Shown: in pieces, positions 24,787 through 34,828 of the stretch
Position numbering within the stretch: position 1 is the stretch's first letter
How the letters are laid out: each line of letters opens with the position of its first letter
Source of the DNA: Pisolithus tinctorius
Lineage: Eukaryota; Basidiomycota; Agaricomycetes; Boletales; Pisolithaceae
Assembly: GCA_024663395.1 (NCBI GenBank)
Contig: JANFAH010000054.1
Location: forward strand, 248,001-312,000
DNA length: 64,000 bases
Reading direction: 5' to 3'
Made by a program: the position numbers and the translations under genes
The notes under the pieces: generated by a model
The model's database searches: none
What the model was told of the DNA's origin: nothing
What the model saw: the letters and a program-made list of their open reading frames with translations, nothing else

Positions 24787-26118
24787 TTGAGAGACCCGTT
24801 CGGGTCCAAATTCACAGCGTCGCCGGCTCCTGTAGCCTCGTCGTCGACCCCTCCACCGCCTGGACAACCCCCTGTACTACCACCAAATACGTTCAACATC
24901 CCCGCAGAATGCATGCACTCCCCATCCAACACATTCTCTGGAGGAGTCCCACCGTTGCAAAAGTGTACACGATGCCCCTACACCGGGCCCATCACTGCCT
25001 TTCCACCGAGACGCACAGGCGGTGGCCACCTTAAAGTGTGTGCTGCCTGTATGGATAAGCAAAATGCGCGAAAAGTGGCATCGGAAATGGTCGCTGAAGC
25101 ATCGAATCGGGGCCAGATAGCCACGGCGGCCATATCTCTCGACGACTTTTTAAAGCTCGTCTCGCTCAACAAGGATCGTCCGTTCGACTTCGACACTATG
25201 GTCAACGTCCCACCTGGGATGTTCCTGGCTGGCGAACACCTATACAACAGATCAAATCGTATAAGGGATTATCTCGCCGAAGCTTCAGATTATCACTGGA
25301 AGTGCGTGCTCTCTCTCTCTATGTTCCTCATCTGCGAATAACCTACCCAACACAGCCAAAAGAAAACAAAGCGCGGTGGGAAAGCAACCGTCGTAACTTA
25401 TTTCTGTGCACAACTAGAGGGTGAACAGTCCAAATCCCGGGTACAGGGTTCAGATCGCAAATCCAGAAGTCGTATTACGCGTTATCACTGCGGGGGTTGG
25501 CTCCGCATCACCATCATGGACGACAACGAACAACTTCTGCGCATACGCATGACCCACACTGAAGCTCATCCCAGCTTTCCTGCATCGTTCCGCCGACCTC
25601 CAAATACGTCTGAATTCAAATTGGACACCGTCGTTCAACAGGCTCCTCCACCACCGCCGCCGCCGCCTCCTCCATCTGCTGCTGTGCCCCAAATCTTCCA
25701 CACGATACCGCCACAACCGCCACCACCTGCGGTGATTGGTGAACCCGGGTCTTCATCAGTCCCTTCCGTGGGATTCGTAGAGGAGAGTCAACCAGACCCG
25801 GACCGTGTACCTATAGATAACCGATTGCATGCTGAAGAACTAATGAACGCGAGACCTCACGTGCGTGGCGTACTACGATATCGTTTCCTTCTTCCTGACC
25901 TTTTTTTTGTCTTTTTCACACCGTAGCCCGCTGTGTTTTTCTCACCTGTCCAATTAGAGGGGCTCAAGCGCAAATTCGACAACTTGATATGCGCGGCGGC
26001 AGCGGGTCCTGTGCCCCCAGATCTGGCCCATTCCCTTGGAGCCGTCTTTGACCACATCGAACGCACTTCAAATGAGCTGGACATCGACCGGTACTGCAAG
26101 CGACAGCGGACGTCGTGA
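24787..26118 (+). CDS. Pro-rich protein with possible WRKY/GCM-type zinc-binding segment
   Basis: Three exons. Exon 1 (to about 25300) is P/S-rich and carries KCTRCPYTGPITAFPPRR and VCAACMDKQNARK, a Cys-rich patch. Exon 2 begins after an intron ending at about 25355 and reads QKKTKRGGKATVVTYFCAQ, then ITRYHCGGWLRITI and IRMTHTEAHPSF. It continues to a run of ten prolines. Exon 3 follows an intron near 25860-25926 and ends DIERTSNELDIDRY-like sequence before RQRTS. The spacing C...C...H.H around a beta-rich 'GWLRITI' resembles the WRKY-GCM1 zinc fold found in FAR1/MULE-type DNA-binding proteins; that is inference. No in-frame ATG was found at the 5' end, so the true start, probably in an upstream exon, is unresolved. 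A transposon sits 145 bp downstream of the stop. Confidence 0.5.
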
Positions 26119-26262
26119 TCATTATGTGTGACGACGATTTGCGCCTTCTCTTGATTATGTTGGATTACTCGCTTCACAGCGCTGTTTATGTGTGGCGTTG
26201 TTTGGCATTGCTCTTTGGTAGAAAGGGGGTGTCCCCTATGCTTGATGTGGACTCCGTGCTTA

Positions 26263-26373
26263 CAGCAGTTCCCAAGTGTAATGAGACTGTGTGAATTTTT
26301 TTGAGTCGCGCGTTGAGTCATTCCAAATTGGGAACGAGTCGTAATAAGTCGTGTCGTGAACATTCCCTACACC
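26263..26373 (+). repeat. Left terminal inverted repeat (111 bp)
   Basis: Begins CAGCAGTTCCCAAGTG directly after the TA. It is identical by eye to the reverse complement of 31271-31381; identity stops after CCCTACACC. The transposase ATG lies 21 bp inside the arm. Confidence 0.9.
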
Positions 26374-27826
26374 ATTGGCATCCCACCACAACGATGGGAA
26401 ACTGCTGTATCAGCAACGACATCAAGGAAATCGCCCTCAAGCTTTGGGATCAAGGCTGGGAGGCAGAGGATATATGTGATACCTTAGGAATATCTCGCGC
26501 AAGCCTCTATCGATGGCAAGTGATTTTTGCAGAGCATGGCAGTGTCAACCGTCCCCCGTCACCACTGAAAGGCCAAGGCCTTCGTATCCTTACCCGCACC
26601 CTCATTCAGGCCTGCCAGGGCCTATTCTCTCAAGAACTGGATCTATTTCTTGATGAAGTAAAGACTTGGCTAGCCCTCGAACATGACATCGTCATCTCCA
26701 CGTCGACGCTTGCTCGCAATCTCACTGAAATTGGGCTCACTCGCAAAATACTTCACAAAATAGCTGCAGAGAGGGATGAGGAACGCTGTGGAGACTTCCG
26801 GGAACAAATTATCGCCAACTTCCAAGGGGACGGTCGTGAATTCGTGTTCGTGGATGAAACAAGCAAAGATGAGCGTACATGGGCACGTCACTATGGTCGT
26901 GCAATGTCAGGTGCTCATACGCCCCTCTCAGATGTCTTCGTTCGAGGTGACCGGTATTCCTTGGTTGCAGCGATGACAGTCGATGGATATATTGCTGCTG
27001 AGGTCGTGGAGGGTTCTTACGATCGTGATCTATTTTGTGACTTCATCACACAGCAACTTGTAAGTCGTTTTCCTGTTCCTTTGATCGTCCTAGCTGATAT
27101 TTCAATGTAGCTGCCCGCCATGAATCCCTTCCCCGCTGAAAGGTCTGTTATTGTCCTCGACAACTGCCGCATCCATCACAATGAAGACCTCGAAGCCGCA
27201 GTCCGGGAAGCCGGTAAGTACAATCTACACTTCGTTTCATCGCTCATTTATCCTCCGCAGGTTGTATTCTCATGTTCTTGCCTCCATATTCCCCAGATCT
27301 CAACCCGATCGAGGAGTCGTTCAGCGCTTGTGCGTCGTCTTGTTTCTTTCTGTTTCTTGAACTTGCTCACAACATATCACAGTAAAGGCACATCTCCGTC
27401 GCCACGCTCATCATCTACGCCGGTGTCACACACCAAAGGTGTTGTGGACATGGTTACAGCTGACTCTGCCTAACTCGTTGACGAGTTGCGCACAATGCCC
27501 GTGCATGCAGATGAAGACTAAAGGCCTCATGTGAAGAAAGACTGTTGGACGTGAACAGTCATCCTTCGCACAAGAACGAGTCGTCAGTGCTAAAGAGAAA
27601 AGAGGAAGCGAGTTAAGCGCGCATTAAAAGTTTTTAGCGCCCATGTACGGCATTCCGGTTTTCGTCGTATCTCCACCATTTCCAAAGATATCGACTCCAT
27701 TCCCATGCTCACTTAAAGTGCTCAGCCCCACGATTCTTCCTTCCAAATTTGGAGAGGATCCTCGCACCCTACATGTTTCTACAGCACTCCATCCATCAGA
27801 CGCTCATTTTGCTAAGTCCATCAATC

Positions 27827-28306
27827 ATGGCCACCTCTTCGTCGGTCATCTCGCTTGTCTCATTTGCCAGAGACAGTGGCTACGTATATCTGCCAGGCAT
27901 TCCCACCAGCTTCCGTCCTGAAGCCCCCTGGTTCATCCCATCGTTGTCAGCCCCGTCTCCTCCCATGCAGCTTGGTCAGCATGTTCTCCTTGTCAGTATG
28001 ACTTCCAGAAGGACGTTCTTTGGTCACCTCAGGTCTGTCACTCGGTTAGAAAGGTCTTATGTGGTCATTTCAGTCTCCCTGGTTGATGAAGCATATGGAT
28101 CATTCCTCCCTGCTCCCTGCACCGTCTTTGTTCCAATCTCGTCCATCATTCTTCCTGCATTGCGACAGCTGCAGTATAATCTACTGTCCTCCAGCCTCCC
28201 TGATCGCATTCATGACGAGTATGACATGCATCTTGCCTTCTTACTGCAAGATCCAGCAGAAGACATTCCCCCTTCTCCTCCTCCTCCATCAGAGCCCCGT
28301 TCATGA
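27827..28306 (+). CDS. Hypothetical protein inside the LTR-like insertion
   Basis: A 159-residue open frame beginning MATSSSVISLVSFARDSGYV and ending in the proline-rich DIPPSPPPPSEPRS. It contains GQHVLLVSMTSRRTFFGHL and repeated hydrophobic stretches but no domain I recognise. Its composition suits a real protein, yet it could be a chance frame in the LTR. It may be a product of the mobile element or a captured fragment. Confidence 0.35.
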   Translation: MATSSSVISLVSFARDSGYVYLPGIPTSFRPEAPWFIPSLSAPSPPMQLGQHVLLVSMTSRRTFFGHLRSVTRLERSYVVISVSLVDEAYGSFLPAPCTVFVPISSIILPALRQLQYNLLSSSLPDRIHDEYDMHLAFLLQDPAEDIPPSPPPPSEPRS

Positions 28307-28743
28307 AGTTTTTGTTAACTTCGCTGAGAGGATGGAAGGGTGGGAGACGTGATCACGTATGCTCTCATTGCCCCACAGACCCCCAACGCCCTAGCTCCCT
28401 TTGACACCTGACTCATGCCCTTCAATTCTGGAATTAATACTTCCCTATCTGGAAACACCATCCATCTGTCATGCCGTCTTTGGATCTAGAGATGTCTCCG
28501 CCGAGATCTAACTTGCATCGCCACCCCCTAATGTGATATCAGTGCGCTTACTCAGTTTCTGACTCTGTTTGACTCATTCTGTGATATTTTGACTATCCTT
28601 GACTCGTTTATTGCCAATACTTACCAATCCTCTTTGCTTGCTTACTCTTCATTTCTCGCTTACTCATCATGATTACTCAGTCCTTACTCATTACTTACCA
28701 AGTGTTTGTGCCTTGTTTGTCACAAGCTGTGCTCCCCCCTCAG

Positions 28744-28750
28744 TATATAA
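28744..28750 (+). promoter_or_regulatory. TATA box of the LTR-like insertion
   Basis: TATATAA followed by five C residues, roughly two thirds into the insertion, as expected for the U3 promoter of an LTR. There are no host gene starts nearby on the plus strand. Confidence 0.4.
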
Positions 28751-28971
28751 ACCCCCATGTACTTAGCTACCAAGAATCAATCAGAAGCAATTCAGAAGCA
28801 GTCCAGCAGTCAGTCCAGTGCCTATCTCATCATCGACAGTTGAGGCTCCACGAAGGGGTCTATCTGTCATCATTTGTATACTTGGTAGTTGAGGCTCATT
28901 TGGAAGAGTCTACCTGCCTCCATTATTCATCTGAAGCTTCCTCTTAGTCAGCAGTCTTTGTCATCCCTCCA

Positions 28972-29137
28972 CTCCTGCGTAACTCGTCATCGACTTGCGC
29001 CAGGAGCACATCTTATTAAAGTCCATCATCCCAAGTCCTTTCAGCTGAACACCTTTGCTCTGTTCAGCATCCCCCATCCAATCGTCACTTGCTTGTCTTC
29101 TCCTGCGTAACTCGTCGTCGACTTGTGCTAGGAGCAC
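28972..29137 (+). repeat. Pair of 38-bp imperfect direct repeats
   Basis: 28972-29009 and 29100-29137 both begin CTCCTGCGTAACTCGTC and end AGGAGCAC, with three mismatches by eye. Each copy also has self-complementary ends (CTCCT...AGGAG), so each could form a hairpin. An 11-C run follows the second copy at 29150-29160. Confidence 0.6.
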
Positions 29138-29559
29138 CTGCCATTGAAACCCCCCCCCCCACTTTAGGTTTCTCTGCACTCCAGGTTCCGCGGAGGCAAA
29201 CCACCACTCGCTTTTATTTGTCTTTTGGTGTTGGATTTGTTTGGTTTTCACCAGCATTCCACACTTTGACTCACACCGGGAGGAAGATCCCATCAATACG
29301 CTCCTTGAGGCAACAAGCTACATCACTGCTGGGAAATGTCAGGAGTGGATACGCCATGCCGGTTATATTACAATGTAGTCGCTGGAGATTTATGGAATAT
29401 TTTCGAGTCTGTTCTGTAGAAGAGTCTAGTCGTCTTTTTGTTTGAGAAACGCTTGAGAAACTTGACTTGCAATTTTTGAAGCACCAAGGAAAAAAAAAGA
29501 GCATGCATGACATTCGCACACTAGACACAATATTACACGGCATGAACGACTGACTACTC

Positions 29560-31247
29560 CTATTCCCAAGTGCCTGCACGGATTGCCTCACAAAACTTCC
29601 GATGCACTGCTAAAAATGAGCGGGATGCGAGAACGGAGAGTCCGCTGTCCTTCCAGTCCGCCTCCGAGAGTGATTCTACAACTTTATTCCCAGGAATGTA
29701 GTCCAGTTTCTCCAACTTCTCTTGAGTATGCGCTGACAGCCGATACTTCATACAGAACTCCGAGAGCGAAACATTGTGCGTCATGGTGGAACTGGGTGAA
29801 GAGAAGATGGTCGTACTTTGACTGGGCGGTGGTGGGGTTGGCACAGGCGGAGATGTCATGTTTGACATATAGTAGCCATACGAACCGTAGGGAATCGGTG
29901 GAGGAGGAAAGTAAGAGCCGAACGGATACATGGGGTGGGGGCCAGGGGCATGCCAAAGGCCATGAGGCCCAGGCGCACTACGGTGGTCTTCGTTCCATGC
30001 ACCAAGGATCGGATTTGGAACGTCCGCTGGCATTTGGCTAGCAGGAATAGCAGACGCCTTCATAAAGTGATTGGACATTGGCGGGGTATCACATGTTGCA
30101 GTCGGTGGCTATCAGGGTGTCAGCAACGTATTCGAATCAATATTCCACTTATGACATACCTTCGCAGCGATGGCGTTTGCCCAAATTTGAAGGCGAAGTG
30201 GGGTTAGCTCCCAGAAGAGTCCCCCCGATGCGTATATGCGCTTGTTTGGAAAGCAGGGATGATTCCCAACAGGATATTTGTCTTGTAATTCCTTGAGCTC
30301 GTTTGCAGAGCGGTTACGAAGTGAATCGATTTGCGATTTGATAGACAAGTCGGGCAGTGGTTCGTCGTCAAGTTCTCTTGCCGCCCCCGAGCTCTTCCCT
30401 CTCCCTCTCTTCTTTTCCTCAATCGTTGGCTGTCGTAGTTCAGCACTTGCTGCTCACAGAAGAAATGAAGATTGCTTACGAGCTCACGCGGAATGGGCCT
30501 CGGCACATACAGAAAAATAACTTGATCCTTCTTGCGTGACTTCACAGCATTGATCATCGCCCGATATCCTACCTCATTTGTGACGAGTTTGAGCTGGAGA
30601 TTAGCAGGAGTTTCAAATCGCCAGCGCAACTGTTCAGCCGCCAGATGCCATGGCATGGTATCAGCAGCATCAGCAACAGCATCGATGAAGGTATCAAAAG
30701 TATCCTTGACTGTGAATATAAAAGGGTTGCACTGGGTAAGTTTGACAGAGGTTGAGGATGTCGATTTGCCCCGTGTGCGGGCCAAGACCTCGACAGACGT
30801 CTCAAGATGCAGGTGTGCTGTGATAGATTGGGGTGGGGGTTCAGCAACGCTATCCTCTGAGTTGCTAATATCGAATATGGCTGTCTTCGACATCGATTTC
30901 TTTGCTTTCTTCTTCTTTCTTGAGGCAGGGGACTTCGGGGAAGATGGGGAATTGGATCGCTTCTGCTTGCGGCCACGCTTCGCTTTCTTTGTAGGGGTCT
31001 TAGCAGAGATTTTCTTTGGAGAGTTCTTGACAGGGCTAGCAACCGGTGTAGATGTCACCGATTCACATGGAGGGATATATGCATCGTCAATAAACGTGAA
31101 CGTGTCTAGGGATATCAGTGCACTGCTGGGTAGAGACGGATAATAGAACTTACAAATGGTGGAGCCAGGAGAGGCTTTTTGCTCATTTGCCTGCTCCACC
31201 GATTCCACCCCACAGCCTATTGGATCAGGCTCATTGGGGGGGTCCAT
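29560..31247 (-). CDS. Transposon accessory protein, basic, with C-terminal SAM-like segment
   Basis: Starts MDPPNEPDPIGCGVESVEQA. A strongly basic stretch, KKAKRGRKQKRS and SRKKKKAKKS, looks like a nuclear localisation and DNA-binding region. A folded-looking middle follows: FTVKDTFDTFIDAVADAADT, LRWRFETPANLQLKLVTNEV, MINAVKSRKKDQVIFLYVPR. After a 51-bp intron comes an acidic/basic linker, then ELKELQDKYPVGNHPCFPNK and GLFWELTPLRLQIWANAI. The last exon is Pro/Tyr-rich and ends in a helical segment, SLSEFCMKYRLSAHTQEKLE ... SVLASRSFLAVHRKF, resembling a SAM domain. It is convergent with the transposase and wholly inside the inverted repeats, so it is cargo or an accessory transposition factor. 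I recognise no named family. Confidence 0.6.
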
Positions 31248-31270
31248 AGCGGTGAGAATGCCGACGCAGA

Positions 31271-31381
31271 GGTGTAGGGAATGTTCACGACACGACTTAT
31301 TACGACTCGTTCCCAATTTGGAATGACTCAACGCGCGACTCAAAAAAATTCACACAGTCTCATTACACTTGGGAACTGCTG
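31271..31381 (-). repeat. Right terminal inverted repeat (111 bp)
   Basis: Reverse complement of the left arm with no mismatch seen, ending ...CTGCTG before TA at 31382-31383. The accessory gene starts 24 bp inside this arm. Confidence 0.9.
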
Positions 31382-31383
31382 TA

Positions 31384-31888
31384 AAGACTATGTTGTTCCA
31401 TTGAGTTGTATCCACACAAACCATGTAATTCCAGCCCAGTCGCATGGATCGCTAATACCAAATCTAGTGTGTACGCGACCCTCGAGGCCCTCACCAGTAC
31501 GTTGCCTTGACATGCAGCGTTGACTTCACATGTCTAGTGTGATAACAGCCAACTTTCACTACGTAAAAAAGGTTCAACTAATCAGCCAAGGGTTCGAGGT
31601 CATCTTTGCACAACATACATCATACAGCGTTACTATGCGACTGGGTTCCTTGGATATGGTACAATGTATACAGCGAGAACTGGTTATCCGTGGAATACGT
31701 TGTGCGGCGACGAATAGGAAGAACTCCGGCTCTCTAATCAAGCGCGTGTGGTGTAGGAGGTATAGAATTGTGGTAGCACTTCACCTGTGCGTCCTAGTGC
31801 CTCTGCTCTAACGTTCGTATCTCTCCATCAGCAGCCGGCAGCCAAAAAGGCTTGTTGAAGGGAAGAGGACCACGAAGACCAATCAAGG
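31384..31888. other. Intergenic right of the transposon
   Basis: Half a kilobase between the transposon and the next gene end. Only short frames without family sequence; nothing else noticed. Confidence 0.45.
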
Positions 31889-33130
31889 TTAAGGCGAGAG
31901 TTCAGAGATCGTCATGAAAGCCCGGAACAACGCAGGAACAACGGACGGCGATCTGCATTCCCGTTCAACCTCCTCGAGAGCCTTTTCGGCTCGTACTCGC
32001 TTATCCCTTTCCTCTTGCAGCTCTGCCTCCATCTCAGCTAGTTGCCTCTCTGCCAACCGATTCATGAGATCAGCCCAGTCCGGAACGTATCGCCCAAATA
32101 TGATAGATAAGACTTGCCAGTAGTTGAACTAGTAGTGCGAAGCCAAGAAGTTGTGCTACGTGGCTTCTCACCCAGTTTCTCCATCTCGTCTAAAAGAACC
32201 TCCTCCTTATCTCGCAACGTCATTTGCTGCCTGCGAATTTCCATCACGTCCTGCCACAGAAGGCGGACCCTCTCTGACGCCGACTGCCCGGAATTGCTGT
32301 AATGGACATCGCAGCTAGACTCTTCTCCTTCAGCACAGCATCGACGTTCGCCTGCTGCCACCGCTACCGTAGGAACGATGTCTGCTGCTGCTGTTTGTTG
32401 CGGAGAGGACGAGTGAAAGGGAGCGCTGTGGTTATGCGGGCGTGGATGACGCGTCGTCGTCGTCGTCGACTCCGATTGGATCGTAGAAAGAACCATAGCG
32501 GATATGCTTTCCGAATGTGATCTGGCGGGACTGTTACTCTGGTCTTCAAGAGCATATCGTCCTATGGATACGCTCGTTGTCGTTGGATTATTATCCAACC
32601 GCTGGCGTGTTGAGTTGGTGGGAGAGTCGGGGGTACTCAAGCGCCTCTTTCGTGGAATCGGAGGGCCCATTGCTTTCGGAGGCTACCTTGAGTTGGGATG
32701 AGGGTGACGATAAAAGAATGGTGTTGGTCGCTCACGCTATAGTTGCCAGAGGACACAGCAGGTGCAACAGACGACCCTGGTAGGATAGTAGTTGGCGTCT
32801 TGAAATTGGGGTGCTTTAAGTATTGGTATTCTGCACAGGATGGCACATGGGACACTTACGCGAACTGGTTGCTGTGTAGCTTTGTTCCCATCGTGGGCGG
32901 TAGAAGCAATAATGTGACGCCTGACGCCATTGAACAAGAACAGAGGGGGCAGTGTCAATTGGCCAACATAATATGATACATCCATATGCCAGGAGATAAA
33001 TGGGAAACAAATGGACTAACTTAATGACTTACCCGTCTACAACCACGAGAGACTCTCTGATGGGCCAAGGAAGGCGACGTGCGAGTTCAGTTGGAAGTGT
33101 TAAAGAGACACGTTGCTGCCCCACTGCACT
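31889..33130 (-). CDS. Hypothetical protein with S/T-rich centre and C-terminal coiled coil
   Basis: Exons on the minus strand read RVSLTLPTELARRLPWPIRE then SLVVVDG; after an intron, MDVSYYVGQLTLPPLFLFNG then VRRHIIASTAHDG; then an S/T/P-rich exon, KHPNFKTPTTILPGSS. The long exon begins MGPPIPRKRRLSTPDSPTNS. The C-terminal part is a heptad-like helix, VRLLWQDVMEIRRQQMTLRD and, in the next frame, NRLAERQLAEMEAELQEERD, suggesting a coiled coil. Coding ends at TAA 31889-31891. The start and the splice around 32110 are unresolved, so the borders are approximate. I recognise no family. Confidence 0.4.
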
Positions 33131-33316
33131 GCATGGTGGATGAAAGACCTACATCAAGAGACTCTTCAGAAGCCGTTTGGACTCGTCGCCCCGGGATAAC
33201 TTTATCCAACGCGAGTACAGCGAATTCTATTCAGAACAAGATAATTTCCCCGCCCGTACCATGAGAATGAGCGTGCGCGGGGGCGAGCGAGTAAAGCGGG
33301 CGAACAAGCTGACGCA

Positions 33317-33690
33317 TCAGACAACCCTGATCTCGTCGAGACCTCCGTAAACTCCACGCACAAAGTTTCCAACGGTCCTATGAGACATTGGCCAATGCAG
33401 GGTTACGCACTTATCTCCTCGACGCCAGATGTTCTTCCGAGCAGGGAGATGGACTCTGAGGTGTTCGAGGTCGTCGATGACGACTTTGATGATATCCTTC
33501 TTGGGTGGACCTTCGAACTTGAGAGGATTGTATCGAACCATGACCTTCAAGCCCTCAGGGGGCATCGAATAGACCATGGGTCCTGCGATATTCACAGCGG
33601 AAGAGGATGGAGTGATCTGACCAGGAGGGACAGGACCCGTGGAACATGGAACCATGATGCATACCCCTCCGTGTGGAAAACCGCTTCAAT
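33317..33690 (-). CDS. Hypothetical protein, partial model
   Basis: A coherent open frame with MVPCSTGPVPPGQITPSSSA, PEGLKVMVRYNPLKFEGPPK and VIDDLEHLRVHLPARKNIWR, ending YGGLDEIRVV. Composition and regular charge pattern suggest a true exon, probably the last of a gene whose 5' exons lie to the right. I recognise no domain and found no convincing start. Confidence 0.35.
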
Positions 33691-34141
33691 TAGGGGTTAG
33701 CATGTAGTACACGGGACCTAAATTTGGTACACATTCGGCTACTGTACATGACATAGAAGAATACATGTCGTGCGGCATAGCACAGTACATATGAATCTGA
33801 AGCAGTACATATCTGCGAAGCACGGGCGATCATACCTGGGTGTCAATCTAAACACGCCGGTCAGTGGGGGAGGACTTGATAGATTAATTTCGGAGACACT
33901 GACAACGACCCAATTCATGGGATAATTTTGCTTCCTTCATCAAAGCTTTGATCTGACACCTTGCCTGAGGTTTCTTGCCTTGGGGCCAAAGACGTCATTT
34001 AATTGTCGACTACGCGACCTTGGTAGAAGAGTGAATATGCGTAACGCACGCTCTGGGCCACGGACAGTAGCTCATTAACAGGTGTAATCCATGTGTAGCA
34101 AATGTCCACCAAGGTTACAATAGATGTTGTCGAATAATAAT
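33691..34141. other. Intergenic
   Basis: Nothing recognised. Probably holds upstream exons of the preceding hypothetical gene and the 3' end of the chaperone gene. Confidence 0.4.
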
Positions 34142-34658
34142 TCACGCTACTCTATTCAACATGTTTGCCAGCGCCTGCATGATCCCTTGAAATGTCTTCC
34201 TCTCGTGTCCATCAAATCCTTCTTCTACAGTCTGCATAGATGGCCTAAGTGCAATTCCAACAATGACACTACGACGATCGGGCCCCGGTGCTTGGCCCTC
34301 AGCACACCAGACAAGTGTGGCGATCTGTGCAGCATAGAGCGAGTGCAGCGACCGCAAATGCTCCGACGAGGCACTCCCAAAAAGTGGTGTGAGTTGTATG
34401 GCTGCCGGCGGAGTAGGTAACGCAAGCCCAGATGAGTTGGATACGCCACTAGAAGTGAGAAGCGCTGTGGATGGTATCGACACTTGGACCTTTTAGGGAG
34501 GATCAGTCACGGTCGACCAGAACGTTACAGGGGCGCACCAAGTTGCCAACTTTCCCGAGTTGTGTGACCTGCACGAAGATCCGGTCTGCAAATGGTTGAA
34601 TGAGCAGATCAGTCTGAATCCCGTTGATCTCGATGCAAGCTTGGGAGGAATTGAGCAT
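34142..34658 (-). CDS. PAC3: Proteasome assembly chaperone 3-like protein
   Basis: PAC3 pairs with PAC4 to help assemble the alpha ring of the 20S proteasome. Exon 1 reads MLNSSQACIEINGIQTDLLI then QPFADRIFVQVTQLGKVGNL, the beta-sheet signature of the family ('VTQxGKxGxL'). After a short intron exon 2 begins VSIPSTALLTSSG, has a linker, then LFGSASSEHLRSLHSLYAAQ and RRSVIVGIALRPS, ending near FQGIMQALANMLNRVA. Length of about 150 residues fits. The start codon at 34658 is preferred over an upstream frame because family sequence begins there. It is divergent from MED16, with 170 bp between starts. Confidence 0.68.
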
Positions 34659-34703
34659 GACAGTACTCTCTGGCCAACGTCGTCGGACAGAGTCTCCCCG
34701 CGT

Positions 34704-34709
34704 CACGTG
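34704..34709. promoter_or_regulatory. CACGTG palindrome in the PAC3-MED16 divergent promoter
   Basis: A perfect E-box in the 170-bp gap between two divergent starts. bHLH factors such as Cbf1 bind this sequence, so it may serve both genes. The role is inferred. Confidence 0.35.
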
Positions 34710-34828
34710 CTCGAAAGGTCAATATACATAGCTGCACCGACGATGCTCCCTATGGCCCTATTACATAGTCTCCCCTAGGCAAACCGAAGACTCGACAGAA
34801 GATAATTGTTCCTTCTGGCCCTACGGGC

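Larger units (their letters stand above)
27424..29275. mobile_element. Nested LTR-like insertion (1,852 bp, CCGG target duplication)
   Basis: Starts TGTCACACACC and ends GACTCACA, giving the TG...CA ends of LTRs, and is flanked by CCGG on both sides (27420-27423 and 29276-29279). Removing it with one CCGG exactly restores the transposase frame. Inside lie a 159-codon open frame, a TATA box at 28744, two imperfect 38-bp direct repeats and an 11-C run. No gag-pol, primer-binding site or polypurine tract was recognised, so it is best read as a long solo LTR or a non-autonomous LTR-type element. A DNA transposon with a 4-bp duplication is the alternative. Confidence 0.65.
26394..29378 (+). pseudogene. 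Tc1/IS630-family DDE transposase, split by an insertion
   Basis: The N-terminal helix-turn-helix part reads IKEIALKLWDQGWEAEDICD then LGISRASLYRW. The catalytic triad is visible: first Asp in FVFVDETSKDER, second in VIVLDNCRIHH, Glu in YSPDLNPIEESF. Three short introns (near 27108, 27214-27260 and 27331-27381) restore the frame. After LKAHLRRHAHHLR the reading frame is cut at 27423 by a 1,852-bp insertion and resumes at 29276 with REEDPINTLLEATSYITAGK and the usual tail RHAGYI before TAG at 29376. Removing the insertion and one CCGG copy leaves an uninterrupted frame, so the gene was intact until recently. The ATG at 26394 is the first real one; a TTG-initiated frame in the repeat arm is not meaningful. 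Confidence 0.8.
26263..31381. mobile_element. Two-gene Tc1/mariner (IS630)-like DNA transposon, about 5.1 kb
   Basis: The element is bounded by perfect 111-bp inverted repeats and flanked on each side by TA (26261-26262 and 31382-31383), the Tc1/mariner target duplication. It carries a DDE transposase on plus (26394-29378, interrupted) and a convergent accessory gene on minus (29560-31247). Within the transposase lies a separate 1,852-bp insertion (27424-29275). Without it the element would be about 3.26 kb. By eye the arms show no mismatch, so transposition is recent. An accessory gene is unusual for Tc1/mariner elements, which normally carry only a transposase. Confidence 0.85.

Noticed and set aside
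26301..26390. Shared N-terminal peptide of the transposase frame and the accessory frame
   Set aside because: The identical peptide comes from reading the inverted-repeat arms from a TTG codon; real ATGs lie inside each arm, so it is not a shared protein domain.
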